NCBI RefSeq assembly: GCF_042648405.1
Contig: NZ_JBHRXV010000001.1
Span: 515,032-579,031, forward strand
Length of the DNA: 64,000 nt
Direction of reading: 5' to 3'
DNA from: Sphingoaurantiacus capsulatus
GTDB taxonomy: Bacteria; Pseudomonadota; Alphaproteobacteria; Sphingomonadales; Sphingomonadaceae
Positions 16,435 to 25,054 of this stretch are shown here, in pieces. Position 1 is the stretch's first letter; each line of letters begins with the position of its first letter. The notes beneath the pieces are model-generated. The model saw nothing but the letters and a program-made list of their open reading frames with translations, was not told the origin of the DNA and did no database searches. A program made the translations under genes and the position numbers.

Positions 16435-18471
16435 ATGGCATCAATTGGCAGAGCAGGTGCGGCGCGGGCGATCGCGCTGGTGGGTCCGAACGGGTCAGGC
16501 AAGACGTCGTTGATGGAGGCGTTGCTGCACGCCGCCGGCGCCATCGAGCGACGCGGCCTCGTCGACATGGGCAACACCGTGGGCGACAGCAGCGCCGAGG
16601 CGCGCGCGCGCGGCCAGTCGGTGGAAACCAGCCTTGGCCGCTTCGACTTCATGGGCGACCGTTACGCGCTGATCGACTGCCCCGGCGGCGTCGAGTTCGC
16701 CGGAGAGGCGGACACGGCGCTGGCCGCCGCCGACCTCGCGCTGGTAGTGATCGACCCCGATCCCGGCCACGCCGCGCTGATCCAGCCGGTGCTGAAGCAA
16801 TTGGAGACCCTGGGTATCCCCCGCGCCCTGTTCATCAACAAGATCGACACCGCGCACGGCCGCATCCGCGACCTGCTCGCCACCCTGCAGCCGGCGAGCG
16901 CTGCGCCGCTGGTCGCGCGGCAGATCCCGATCTGGGAGGGCGAGCGGGTCACCGGCTTCGTCGACCTCGGGCTCGAACGCGCCTTCGTCTATCGGCAGGG
17001 CAAGCCGTCCGAACAGGTCGAAATTCCGCCGACGCTCGCCCACCGCGAGGCGGAGGCGCGCTTCCATATGCTGGAGCAGCTCGCCGATCATGACGATGTG
17101 CTGCTCGAACAATTACTGTCCGACATGGTACCCGAGCGCGACCTGGTGTTCGGCGACCTCGTGCGCGAGACGCGCGAGGGGCTGATCGTGCCGGTGTTCT
17201 TCGGATCGGCGAGCAACGGCTTCGGCGTGCGCCGCCTGCTGAAGGCGCTGCGCCACGACACGCCGGAACCCGGCGCTGCCGCCGAGCGCATCGGCGCGAG
17301 CGGCGACTGCGCCTATGTGTTCAAGGTCAGCCACGCCGGGCAGGCCGGCAAGCTCGCCTTCGCCCGCGTCATGTCGGGCAAGATCGGCGATGGCGCCGAC
17401 CTCGTTCGCCCCGATGGCGAACACGCCCGCGCCGGCGGGCTGTTCGCGGTGCAGGGCGGCGCGACCACCAAGATCGCGAGTGCTGGCACCGGCGAGGTGA
17501 TCGCCGTCGCCAAGGTGACCGGCGCGCGGCCGGGCGAGCTGCTGTCCGCCGACGGCAAGGCGCGCGCGGCGGCGCGCCTCCCGTCGCGGCGGACGCCGGT
17601 CTATGCGCTCGCCATCGGCACGCGCGACCGCAAGGACGATGTGCGGCTGTCCGAGGCGCTGGCGAAGCTCGTCGAGGAAGATCCGACCGTCGAGATGATC
17701 CATGACGCCGAGAGCCACCAGACCCTCCTCAAGGGCCAGGGCGAGACGCAGCTGAAGGTGCTGCTCGACAAATTGAAGCGCCGCTACGGCGTCGCGGTCG
17801 ACATCTCGCGCCCGCGCATCGGCTATCGGGAATCGATCCGCCGCGCCGCCGCCAACATCCGCGGCCGTCACAAGAAGCAGTCGGGCGGCCACGGCCAGTT
17901 TGGCGACGTGGTCATCAACATCCGCCCCGAGACGCGCGGCCAGGGTTTCGGCTTCTCGGAAAAGATCACCGGCGGCGCGGTGCCCAAGCAGTGGATTCCC
18001 GCGGTCGAGATGGGCGTGAAGGATGCGCTCGAACGCGGGCCGCTGGGCTTCCCGGTAGTCGATGTCGCGGTGGAGCTGATCGACGGCTCCTACCACAGCG
18101 TCGATTCATCCGAGCTGGCGTTCCGCACCGCCGGGCGGCTGGCCGCGAGCGACGGACTGAAGGGCTGCGACTCCTATCTGCTCGAACCCGTCGACCGGCT
18201 GGAGATCTACACGCCGCAGGCGGCAACATCAAAGATCACCTCGGCGGTGACCAGCCGGCGCGGGCAGGTACTGGGCTTCGACGCGCGCGAGGGCTGGCCC
18301 GGCTGGGACCGGCTCGACGTGTATCTGCCGCAGTCGGAGCGCCAGGAGCTGATCGCCGAGCTGCGGGCGCTGAGCCAAGGGCTCGCCACCTACACCTTCG
18401 CGTTCGATCATATGGCGGAGCTGTCCGGCCGGCAGGCCGAGCAGGTGGTTCAGGCGCGCGTGGCGGCCTGA
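16435..18471 (+). CDS. Elongation factor G-like GTPase (EF-G2 type)
   Basis: A 678-residue translational GTPase related to EF-G. The G domain has a P-loop GPNGSGKT (17-24), DCPG and NKID motifs, and domain IV contains RPRIGYRESIRR and RHKKQSGGHGQFGDV followed by GFPVVDVAVELIDGSYH. The switch I region is divergent (RGQSVETS where EF-G has RGITIQSA). This is the paralogue often annotated EF-G-like or FusA2 and is probably not the main translocase; its exact role is not established. ATG at 16435 is taken because GGAGGG lies four bases upstream; ATG at 16432 or 16408 are alternatives. It overlaps the convergent GGDEF-EAL gene by 22 bases. Confidence 0.88.
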   Translation: MASIGRAGAARAIALVGPNGSGKTSLMEALLHAAGAIERRGLVDMGNTVGDSSAEARARGQSVETSLGRFDFMGDRYALIDCPGGVEFAGEADTALAAADLALVVIDPDPGHAALIQPVLKQLETLGIPRALFINKIDTAHGRIRDLLATLQPASAAPLVARQIPIWEGERVTGFVDLGLERAFVYRQGKPSEQVEIPPTLAHREAEARFHMLEQLADHDDVLLEQLLSDMVPERDLVFGDLVRETREGLIVPVFFGSASNGFGVRRLLKALRHDTPEPGAAAERIGASGDCAYVFKVSHAGQAGKLAFARVMSGKIGDGADLVRPDGEHARAGGLFAVQGGATTKIASAGTGEVIAVAKVTGARPGELLSADGKARAAARLPSRRTPVYALAIGTRDRKDDVRLSEALAKLVEEDPTVEMIHDAESHQTLLKGQGETQLKVLLDKLKRRYGVAVDISRPRIGYRESIRRAAANIRGRHKKQSGGHGQFGDVVINIRPETRGQGFGFSEKITGGAVPKQWIPAVEMGVKDALERGPLGFPVVDVAVELIDGSYHSVDSSELAFRTAGRLAASDGLKGCDSYLLEPVDRLEIYTPQAATSKITSAVTSRRGQVLGFDAREGWPGWDRLDVYLPQSERQELIAELRALSQGLATYTFAFDHMAELSGRQAEQVVQARVAA

Positions 18472-20663
18472 CGCAGCGGGATGACCGCGCCGTCGCCCGA
18501 GGCGAGCATCGCTTCGAGCACGGCGCGGCTCATCGGTTCGGCAAAGACATTGCCCTGGAATTCGTCGGCGCCGGCGCGCTTCAGCAGCTCGACCTGACGC
18601 ACCGTCTCGACGCCCTCGGCGACCACCGTCAGCCCCAGTGCATGCCCGAGCGCGACCATCGAGCTCAGCACGGTCATCGCATCGGTGTCGGGCGCGAGAC
18701 CTTCGAGGAAGCCTTGCGCGATCTTCATCGAATCGAGCTTGAAGCGCTGCAGATAGACGAGGCTCGAATAGCCGGTGCCGAAATCGTCGAGCGCCAGCTT
18801 CACGCCCATCGCGCGCAGCGCATCGAGGCGGCGGCGGGCGCCCTCGGGATCATTGACCAGCACCGTCTCGGTGATCTCGAGCGTCAGCCGCGCCGGGTCG
18901 AGGCCGGCGGATTCGAGCGCCGACTTCACCGTGTCGACGATGTCGTCGCCGCGGAACTGCGCCGGCGACAGGTTGACCGCGACACCGATGCTCCAGCGCG
19001 CCGCGTCGGCGCAGGCGGTGCGCAGCACCCGCTCGCCGAGACCCGCGATCAGCCCGCTCTCCTCGGCGATCGGCACGAACACCGATGGCGACACCGGGCG
19101 GCCGTCGGCATCGACGAAGCGGGCCAGCGCCTCGACCCCGACGATGCGCTGCGTCCGCGCGCAGACCTTTGGCTGATAGACGACCTTCACCGCGTCGCCA
19201 TCGATCGCGCGGCGAAGCTCGCCCTCGATGCGGCGGCGGTGGTGGAGATCCTCGTCCATCGCCGCCTCGAACAGCGCGACGCGGCTGCGGCCGCGCGACT
19301 TGGCCTGGTAGAGCGCGATGTCGGCGCGGCGCACCACCTCGTCGGGGCTGGTGTCGCTGCCCTGCACCGCGGCGATGCCGATCGAGCCGCTGAGGCGAAC
19401 CTGCGTGCCCTCGACATTGTGCGGCTCGGTCAGCGCGGCGAGCAGGCCGGTGGCGCGGCTGCGCGCGGCATCGACGTCGCTGTCGGCGATCAGCACGACG
19501 AACTCGTCGCCACCGAAGCGCGCGACGGTATCCCCGGGGAACAGGCGGCGGATGCGACGGCCGACGGTGCGCAGCACCTTGTCGCCGGCTTCATGCCCCC
19601 ACATGTCGTTGACGTCCTTGAAGCCGTCGAGGTCGACGAACAGCAGGGTCGCGCCGCCGCCCTTTGCCGCCACCGCCTCGCCGAGCTTTTCCATCAGCAG
19701 GCGGCGGTTGGCGAGCCCGGTCAGCTCATCGTGCCGCGCCTCGTGCCGGGTGATGCTGAGGTCGTGCGCCGAGGAGCGGATGAAGCGGTAAACCAGGATA
19801 CCGGCGAGCGTCATCACCAGCAGCACGACCATCGCGAACGGCAGCAGCCGCTCGACCACGTCGCCCATATGGCGTTGCGCGCGCCAATGGAGCACGGCGA
19901 TGCGCTGGTCCGACGCGTTGCGCAGCACCAGCTCGCCGTCGCCGGGCGCCGCGCGCGCCGGCCAGCCGGCGAGCGACATCCGGTCGATCAGCACGCTGTC
20001 CGAAAGGCTCGCGAGGAAATCCTCGTCGACGTCATAGGCGGAGACGAGAAGCGCGTAGCCGCCGTCGGCGGGCGTGCCGACGCGGCCGAAATCATGGAGG
20101 ATCGGCGCGACGATCAGGAATACCGGCCGCCCGTCGATCATCGCGAAGGCGGCATCGTCATAGCCGCGCGACAGGTTGCGCCCGATGGTCAGGCTGTCCG
20201 CCGCCGGGCGGTAGCTGTCGGCGCGCTCGCGCACCTTTGCCACCAGCGGCGCGGCCTGCGCGGCGAGCGCCGCGTAGGTGGAGGCGGGAAGCTGCACGCC
20301 CTTGGCGTTGGCGTAGGCGGCCTTGTTGCCGGCATCGAGCATGAACACCCGGTCGGCGGCGTAGAAGCGGTGCAGCCACTGGCCGACATTCTCGTCGACC
20401 CACGCCTCGTCGAAGCTGAGCGCGGTGTTCTGCACCGCCTCGTCCCAGAAGGTAACGCTGGTCAGGTCGTTCCTCAGCCGCTGCAGCTTCAGGTCGAGCG
20501 CATTCTGCGCCTGCACCTCCTCGCGGTCATGCGAGAGGTCGACATAATAGTCGGCGGAAACGAACAGGGTGACGACGGACGCGACGACGGTCAGCGCGAC
20601 CAGCCCGGCCAACGCAGTCGTGACCGCGACGGTGCGCGGTATGTTGAAAAGCCCCCTAATCAA
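18450..20663 (-). CDS. Membrane GGDEF-EAL protein with CHASE4-like sensor
   Basis: A 737-residue c-di-GMP enzyme. TM1 lies at about 12-36; an extracytoplasmic domain (about 40-265) contains FWDEAVQN, characteristic of CHASE4; TM2 is at about 272-294; GGDEF follows with the signature intact at 384-388, then EAL with E511-A512-L513. EAL residues NLSPAQFR, EITETVL, DDFGTGYSS and VVAEGVET are present, though the usual KIDxxF reads KIAQGF. The I-site RxxD before GGDEF is FPGD, so product inhibition is likely absent. Both cyclase and phosphodiesterase activity are possible. The start appears to be TTG with AGAGGTGG upstream. It is divergent from the D,D-carboxypeptidase. Confidence 0.92.
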   Translation of the reverse strand: MIRGLFNIPRTVAVTTALAGLVALTVVASVVTLFVSADYYVDLSHDREEVQAQNALDLKLQRLRNDLTSVTFWDEAVQNTALSFDEAWVDENVGQWLHRFYAADRVFMLDAGNKAAYANAKGVQLPASTYAALAAQAAPLVAKVRERADSYRPAADSLTIGRNLSRGYDDAAFAMIDGRPVFLIVAPILHDFGRVGTPADGGYALLVSAYDVDEDFLASLSDSVLIDRMSLAGWPARAAPGDGELVLRNASDQRIAVLHWRAQRHMGDVVERLLPFAMVVLLVMTLAGILVYRFIRSSAHDLSITRHEARHDELTGLANRRLLMEKLGEAVAAKGGGATLLFVDLDGFKDVNDMWGHEAGDKVLRTVGRRIRRLFPGDTVARFGGDEFVVLIADSDVDAARSRATGLLAALTEPHNVEGTQVRLSGSIGIAAVQGSDTSPDEVVRRADIALYQAKSRGRSRVALFEAAMDEDLHHRRRIEGELRRAIDGDAVKVVYQPKVCARTQRIVGVEALARFVDADGRPVSPSVFVPIAEESGLIAGLGERVLRTACADAARWSIGVAVNLSPAQFRGDDIVDTVKSALESAGLDPARLTLEITETVLVNDPEGARRRLDALRAMGVKLALDDFGTGYSSLVYLQRFKLDSMKIAQGFLEGLAPDTDAMTVLSSMVALGHALGLTVVAEGVETVRQVELLKRAGADEFQGNVFAEPMSRAVLEAMLASGDGAVIPLRQAATRA

Positions 20664-20782
20664 CGTACCGCCACCTCTACGCCTACGACCGCGAGAGTCC
20701 AGAACTCGTCGCGTCCTGCGGCGCTTTGTGCCACCGCAGCGAAAGCGCGCAATATTGTAAATCCCACAGCGGCAAATGCTTA

Positions 20783-20806
20783 CGGAGCCGTGTTGATACG
20801 GCTCCG
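20783..20806. promoter_or_regulatory. 9-bp perfect hairpin between divergent genes
   Basis: CGGAGCCGT and ACGGCTCCG enclose a GTTGAT loop. It lies in the 236-base gap between the GGDEF-EAL start (minus) and the D,D-carboxypeptidase start (plus). No T run follows on either strand, so an operator or leader structure is as likely as a terminator. Confidence 0.5.
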
Positions 20807-20899
20807 CTGCGGCGAACCGTTGGTTTTGTGAGTCGGGCCGTTCTATCGGGTGGAGCCTTTTATGTTAACCTTCCCGAACGAATTTGAACGGGGGGATTT

Positions 20900-21859
20900 A
20901 TGCGTAGCTTCACGCAGAAACTGGCGCTGGCCGCCGCGCTGATCGCGCTGCCCGCCATGGCCCTGGTGCCGGCGGCTCCGGCGGTTGCGAAGAGCCTCTA
21001 CGAACAGCCGAAATATGCCGCGATCCTCGTCGATGCGAAGACCGGCGAAGTTCTCTATTCGCGCCGGCCCGACGCCGCGCGCCACCCGGCGTCGATCACC
21101 AAGGTGATGACGCTGTACCTGACCTTCGAGGCGCTGGAGCAGGGCGAGCTGACCTTGCGCGACAAGATCACCTTCTCGGCGCGCGCCGCCGGCCAGGCGC
21201 CGTCGAAGCTGCCGACGCGCAAGGGCGACACCATCACCGTCGAGCAGGCGATCCGCGCACTGACCGTCAAGTCGGCGAACGACGTCGCCGTGGCGCTCGC
21301 CGAAAAGCTCGGCGTGACCGAGGCGGCCTTCGCGGAAAAGATGACCGAGAAGGCGCGCTATCTCGGCATGAAGAACACCCGCTTCGTCAACGCGAGCGGC
21401 CTGCCGAATCCCAATCATTCGACGACGGCGCGCGATATCGCGATCCTGTCGTTGGCGACGCTTCAGCATTTTCCGCAATATTATAAATATTATAGCGAGC
21501 CGGAATTCACCTACGCCAATCAGGTGATGACCTCGCACAACCGGCTGTTGAAGAACATGCCCGGCGCCGATGGCATCAAGACCGGCTACACCGCCGCCGC
21601 CGGCTTCACGCTCGCGGCTTCGGCGCAGCGCGACGGCAAGCGGCTGATCGCGGTGGTGCTCGGCGGGCCTTCCACCATGGCGCGCGACCAGAATGTGCAG
21701 GCGCTGCTCGAGGCCGGCTTCGACGTGATGAAGTCGCGCGCGGTCGGCATGCGCACCACCGTCGCCTCCTACATGAGCGAACCGCCCGAAGTGCCGGGCT
21801 TCGAACTGCCGCCGGGCATCGAGCAGGGCTCGACCGACGCGGCCAGCCCGCGGCGCTGA
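20900..21859 (+). CDS. D-alanyl-D-alanine carboxypeptidase (PBP5/DacA-like)
   Basis: A 319-residue low-molecular-weight penicillin-binding protein that trims the terminal D-Ala of peptidoglycan pentapeptides, so limiting 4-3 cross-links. The signal peptide spans about 1-30 (cleavage near AVA-K). The active-site triad of motifs is complete: S65-ITK68, S125-AN127 and K227-TG229. It lacks the long C-terminal beta domain and amphipathic anchor of PBP5, so it may be soluble in the periplasm. ATG at 20900 has GGGGGG upstream. It precedes a strong terminator. Together with the L,D-transpeptidase at 14.2 kb, which uses tetrapeptides, this makes a cell-wall remodelling set. Confidence 0.93.
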   Translation: MRSFTQKLALAAALIALPAMALVPAAPAVAKSLYEQPKYAAILVDAKTGEVLYSRRPDAARHPASITKVMTLYLTFEALEQGELTLRDKITFSARAAGQAPSKLPTRKGDTITVEQAIRALTVKSANDVAVALAEKLGVTEAAFAEKMTEKARYLGMKNTRFVNASGLPNPNHSTTARDIAILSLATLQHFPQYYKYYSEPEFTYANQVMTSHNRLLKNMPGADGIKTGYTAAAGFTLAASAQRDGKRLIAVVLGGPSTMARDQNVQALLEAGFDVMKSRAVGMRTTVASYMSEPPEVPGFELPPGIEQGSTDAASPRR

Positions 21860-21897
21860 CCCCGTTTCAGTAACTCGTAGCGTTATGTTTCCCGGGT

Positions 21898-21932
21898 GGC
21901 GGGGGTCGAAAGGCCCCCGCCCCGACCTTTTT
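21898..21932 (+). terminator. Rho-independent terminator of the D,D-carboxypeptidase gene
   Basis: An 8-bp G-C stem, GGCGGGGG with CCCCCGCC, and an 8-base loop containing CGAAAG, followed by CCGACC and five T. The T run overlaps the stop codon of map on the opposite strand. Confidence 0.85.
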
Positions 21933-22698
21933 AGGCGGCCCGCTTCTCGCCGGGCCGAAGCGTCAGCACCCGCACGCCGTCGCGCGTCACCGCCACCGTA
22001 TGCTCGAACTGCGCGGACAGTTTCCCGTCGGTGGTGACCACCGTCCAGCCATCGTCCTCAGTGCGCACGGTGCGGCGGCCCTGGTTGAGCATCGGCTCGA
22101 TGGTGAACACCATGTTCTCGCGGAGGATAAGCCCGGTGTCGGGCCGGCCATAGTGCAGCACCTGCGGCGCCTCGTGCATCTCGCGGCCGATGCCGTGGCC
22201 GCAATAGTCACGCACCACCGAATAGCCATGGCGCTTGGCGTGCCGCTCGATCGCGTGGCCGACATCGCCGAGCCGCGCGCCGGGGCGCACCGCGGCGATG
22301 CCCTTCCACAAGGCCTCATAGGTCACGTCGACCAACCGCTTCGCCGCCGGGGCGACGGTGCCGATCAGATAGGTCTTGCTGGAATCGGCGATGAAGCCGT
22401 TCTTTTCCAAGGTGATGTCGAAATTGACGATGTCGCCGTCCTTCAGGACATCGGCGTCCGACGGCACCCCGTGGCACACCACCTCGTTGCGCGAGCAGTT
22501 GAGCACATAGCCATAGCCATATTGCCCCTTGCTCGCCGGCCGCGCCTTCAGCTCATCGACGATGAAGCGCTCGACAAGGTCGTTGACCTGCATCGTCGTC
22601 ATGCCGGCCAGCGCCAGCGTATCGAGATGCGCGAATACCGAGGCGAGCAGCCGCCCCGCCTCCGCCATGACCTCGATCTCTTCCGGCGTCTTGGTCAT
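21931..22698 (-). CDS. map: Methionine aminopeptidase, type I
   Basis: A 255-residue cytoplasmic metalloenzyme that removes the N-terminal methionine from new proteins. Typical segments are NRSxNEVVCHGVP (here CSRNEVVCHGVP), GDIVNFDITLEKNGFIADSS with metal ligands, YCGHGIGREMHEAP with the metal His, and TIEPML. Length and motif order match type Ia bacterial MetAP. The ATG at 22698 overlaps the stop of the ParD-like gene by four bases (ATGA), so translation is probably coupled to it. The longer upstream frame is rejected because it overlaps that gene out of frame. Transcription likely starts at the palindrome-bearing promoter at 22909-22949. Confidence 0.95.
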   Translation of the reverse strand: MTKTPEEIEVMAEAGRLLASVFAHLDTLALAGMTTMQVNDLVERFIVDELKARPASKGQYGYGYVLNCSRNEVVCHGVPSDADVLKDGDIVNFDITLEKNGFIADSSKTYLIGTVAPAAKRLVDVTYEALWKGIAAVRPGARLGDVGHAIERHAKRHGYSVVRDYCGHGIGREMHEAPQVLHYGRPDTGLILRENMVFTIEPMLNQGRRTVRTEDDGWTVVTTDGKLSAQFEHTVAVTRDGVRVLTLRPGEKRAA

Positions 22699-22901
22699 GC
22701 GGCGCGCAGGGTCGGCGTGTCGACGCCCGCGTCGCGCAACTCGCGCGCGACGATCTCCTGAAAGCTCAGTGTCGGATTCAGCTCGCAGAGCATGCCGATG
22801 CGAATCCAGAACGCCGCCTGCGCGTTGATCGAGCGGCACGAGACCTTGCAGGCCTTGCGCAGCTGATCGTGCAGCTCGTCCTCGATGTTCACGATGCCCA
22901 T
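22695..22901 (-). CDS. ParD-like antitoxin-family protein
   Basis: 68 residues: MGIVNIEDELHDQL, then KVSCRSINAQAAFWIRIG and PTLSFQEIVARELR. The arrangement of a short N-terminal strand, an RSINAQ turn and following helices matches the ParD-like family (ribbon-helix-helix type). Antitoxins of this class bind DNA operators and usually pair with a toxin, but none is seen here; instead the partner is map, overlapping by ATGA. ATG at 22901 has GGAGCGGG upstream; the frame continues open far upstream into the sugar dehydrogenase gene and is not coding there. A long palindrome directly upstream is a natural operator for self-regulation. Confidence 0.82.
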   Translation of the reverse strand: MGIVNIEDELHDQLRKACKVSCRSINAQAAFWIRIGMLCELNPTLSFQEIVARELRDAGVDTPTLRAA

Positions 22902-22908
22902 GCCCGCT

Positions 22909-22949
22909 CCTATGCGATTCGTATATGTTTCATATACAAACCGCATAGG
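22909..22949. promoter_or_regulatory. 41-base near-perfect palindrome upstream of the ParD-like/map operon
   Basis: Two 19-base arms (CCTATGCG..GTATATG and CATATAC..CGCATAGG) around TTT, with two mismatches that could still form G-U pairs in RNA. It begins eight bases upstream of the ParD-like start codon and fills most of the gap to the preceding gene on the same strand. The AT-rich centre and symmetry suggest an operator for the ribbon-helix-helix protein; a terminator of the upstream gene is possible but no T run follows. Confidence 0.75.
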
Positions 22950-22966
22950 GCTGGGCAAGCGGCGGC

Positions 22967-24145
22967 CTACTTCTTCGGCTTCAACCGCAGCAGCTTGCCG
23001 TCGTCGGCGTCGGTCAACACGTAGAGGAAGCCGTCCGGTCCCTCGATCACGTCGCGGATGCGGGCGCCGAGGTCGATGCGCTCCTCGCCGACCACCTTGT
23101 CGCCCTTGATCGACAGCCGGACGAGACCCTTGGTCACCAGCCCGCCGATAAAGGCGCTGCCCTTCCAGGCCGGGAAGGCGTTGCCGCTGTAGAAGGTCAT
23201 GCCCGACGGGCCGATCACAGGGTCCCAATAATAGACCGGCTGCTCAAGGCCCGCCTTGGCGGTGATCCCCTCGCCGACCGGCTTGCCGCTATATTCCTCG
23301 CCATAGGTGATGACCGGCCAGCCGTAGTTCTTGCCGGCCGCCGGCTTGTTGAGTTCGTCGCCGCCCTTCGGGCCGTGCTCGACGGTCCAGAGGTTGCCCG
23401 ACGCATCGAGCGCTGCCGACTGGAGGTTGCGATGGCCGTAAGACCAGATCTGCGCGCGCCCGCCGCCGGCCTTCGCCCACGGGTTCGAGGCGACCGGCTT
23501 GCCGTCCATCGTCACGCGGATGACCTTGCCGAAGCCGTAGTTCAGGTCCTGCGAGAACACGCGGGCATCGGGCACCGAGCGTTCGCCGGTGGTGATGAAC
23601 AGATTGCCGTCGCGCGCAAACACCAGCCGCGAGCCGAAATGCTTGGTGCTGCTCCACGCCGGTTCCTGACGGAAGATCACCTTGCCGCCCGCCATGCTGA
23701 ACGTACCGGTCTTCGACGGCGTCGCGCAATAAGCGGCGGTGGAATTCTTCCCCGCGTCGCGCGGCTCGGCATAGGTCAGGCAGACGGTGTCGCCCTTGAC
23801 GCCAACGTCGAGCAGGCCGCCCTGGTCGCGCGCGTCGACCTTGGGCACGCCCGGCACCGGGCCGGAGAGCTTGCCGTCACGGCCGATGACGCGCAGCGCC
23901 CCGGTCTTCTCGGTGATCAGCACGCGCCCATCGCCGAGGAAGTCGACGCCCCACGGCTTGCTCAGCCCCTCGACCACCGTTTCGACGGTGAAGGCGACGT
24001 TGGTCTTCGCTTCCGGCGCGCGGGCTTGGCCGGCGAAGGCGGGCTTCTGCTCGGGCGAGTTGGGCTCGCCCTGCGCCACCGGCGCCGCATTCACCGCCGC
24101 CGCCGCGACACCCGCCAGCGCCACACCCATCATCAGCTTCCGCAT
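22967..24145 (-). CDS. PQQ-dependent sugar dehydrogenase (aldose sugar dehydrogenase family)
   Basis: A 392-residue soluble beta-propeller quinoprotein exported by a Sec signal (MRKLMMGVALAGVAAAAVNA). Family elements include SKPWGVDFLGDGRVLITEK, QGGLLDV, the KHFGSRLVF segment with the likely catalytic His, ITTGER, SYGHRNLQ with the conserved Arg, HGPKGGDELN and VIGPSGMTFYSG. It oxidises aldoses to lactones in the periplasm, passing electrons to an acceptor via PQQ. PQQ synthesis genes are not in this window, so cofactor supply is unknown. ATG at 24145 is chosen over an ATG two codons earlier because AGGGAG is six bases upstream. It is divergent from kynA. Confidence 0.88.
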   Translation of the reverse strand: MRKLMMGVALAGVAAAAVNAAPVAQGEPNSPEQKPAFAGQARAPEAKTNVAFTVETVVEGLSKPWGVDFLGDGRVLITEKTGALRVIGRDGKLSGPVPGVPKVDARDQGGLLDVGVKGDTVCLTYAEPRDAGKNSTAAYCATPSKTGTFSMAGGKVIFRQEPAWSSTKHFGSRLVFARDGNLFITTGERSVPDARVFSQDLNYGFGKVIRVTMDGKPVASNPWAKAGGGRAQIWSYGHRNLQSAALDASGNLWTVEHGPKGGDELNKPAAGKNYGWPVITYGEEYSGKPVGEGITAKAGLEQPVYYWDPVIGPSGMTFYSGNAFPAWKGSAFIGGLVTKGLVRLSIKGDKVVGEERIDLGARIRDVIEGPDGFLYVLTDADDGKLLRLKPKK

Positions 24146-24235
24146 GCCCATCTCCCTAGTAGCTCGATACGAGACCTTGAACGTCCGCGCGCCATTCCAG
24201 ATGCACGTTTCCATCGGATGGACTAAAGGTCGCGC

Positions 24236-25054
24236 ATGACGAAATCCACCGACACCGACGCCCAATCCGGGCGGATCACCTATTCGAGCTACCTCGGTCT
24301 CGACACCTTGCTCGCCAGCCAGCACCCGCTGTCCGACCGCCACGACGAGATGCTGTTCGTGGTGATCCACCAGACCAAGGAGCTGTGGCTGAAGCAGATC
24401 ATCCACGAGCTTCAGCTCGCGCAAGGCATGGTCCGCGAAGGCGCGCTGGTGCCGGCCTACAAGAGCCTCGCCCGCGTCTCGCGCATCCAGTCGGTGATGA
24501 CGCAGTCGTGGGACATCCTCGCGACGATGACGCCGTCCGACTACACAAGCTTCCGCAGCTATCTCGGCACCAGCTCGGGCTTCCAGTCGGCGCAGTTCCG
24601 CGAAGTCGAGTACCGGCTGGGCCTGAAGGACGGCAGCTTCCTCAGCTTCCACGCCGAAAAGCCCGAGGCGCTCGCCGCGCTGCAGGACGCGCTCAATGCG
24701 CCGAGCCTCTATGACGACGCCATCCGCCAGCTCGCCAACGCCGGCTTTGCCATCCCCGACAGCGTGCTCAACCGCGACGTGACCCAGCCCTATGAACCGT
24801 CGCAGGCGGTCGAGGACGCCTGGGTCGAGGTCTATCGCGACACCGACCGCTGGTGGGAGCTGTACCAGCTCGCCGAAAAGCTCGTCGATCTCGACGACGC
24901 CCTCCTAACCTGGCGGCACAAGCATGTGCTGACCGTCCAGCGCATCATCGGCGGCAAGCCCGGCACCGGCGGTACCGCCGGCGTCAGCTATCTGCAGAAG
25001 ACGCTCGAGCGGCGCTGCTTCCCCGAGCTGTGGACGGTGCGGACCAAGCTGTGA
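24236..25054 (+). CDS. kynA: Tryptophan 2,3-dioxygenase
   Basis: A 272-residue cytoplasmic heme enzyme that opens the indole ring of L-tryptophan to N-formylkynurenine. Recognisable segments: VIHQTKELWLKQ, TSSGFQSAQFREVE, and WRHKHVLTVQRIIGGKPGTG with the proximal heme His in RHKH, ending in GVSYLQKT. Length and motif spacing match bacterial TDO. ATG at 24236 has AAAGGT upstream. Its stop overlaps the GTG start of the next gene by four bases (GTGA), so the two form a translationally coupled operon for tryptophan breakdown. A formamidase for the middle step is not seen next to it. Confidence 0.95.
   Translation: MTKSTDTDAQSGRITYSSYLGLDTLLASQHPLSDRHDEMLFVVIHQTKELWLKQIIHELQLAQGMVREGALVPAYKSLARVSRIQSVMTQSWDILATMTPSDYTSFRSYLGTSSGFQSAQFREVEYRLGLKDGSFLSFHAEKPEALAALQDALNAPSLYDDAIRQLANAGFAIPDSVLNRDVTQPYEPSQAVEDAWVEVYRDTDRWWELYQLAEKLVDLDDALLTWRHKHVLTVQRIIGGKPGTGGTAGVSYLQKTLERRCFPELWTVRTKL

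Noticed and set aside
17991..20831. A 946-codon open frame on the plus strand across the GGDEF-EAL gene
   Set aside because: It is antisense to a gene with complete GGDEF and EAL motifs and translates to Arg/His/Ala-rich low-complexity text with no domain; long antisense frames are expected at this GC content.
22902..23228. Upstream extension of the ParD-like gene
   Set aside because: The frame runs into the sugar dehydrogenase coding region and across the palindrome; the ATG at 22901 has a good ribosome binding site and family-like start.
24146..24235. A tryptophan-responsive attenuator before kynA
   Set aside because: The 90-base gap has no leader peptide with Trp codons and no paired hairpins.
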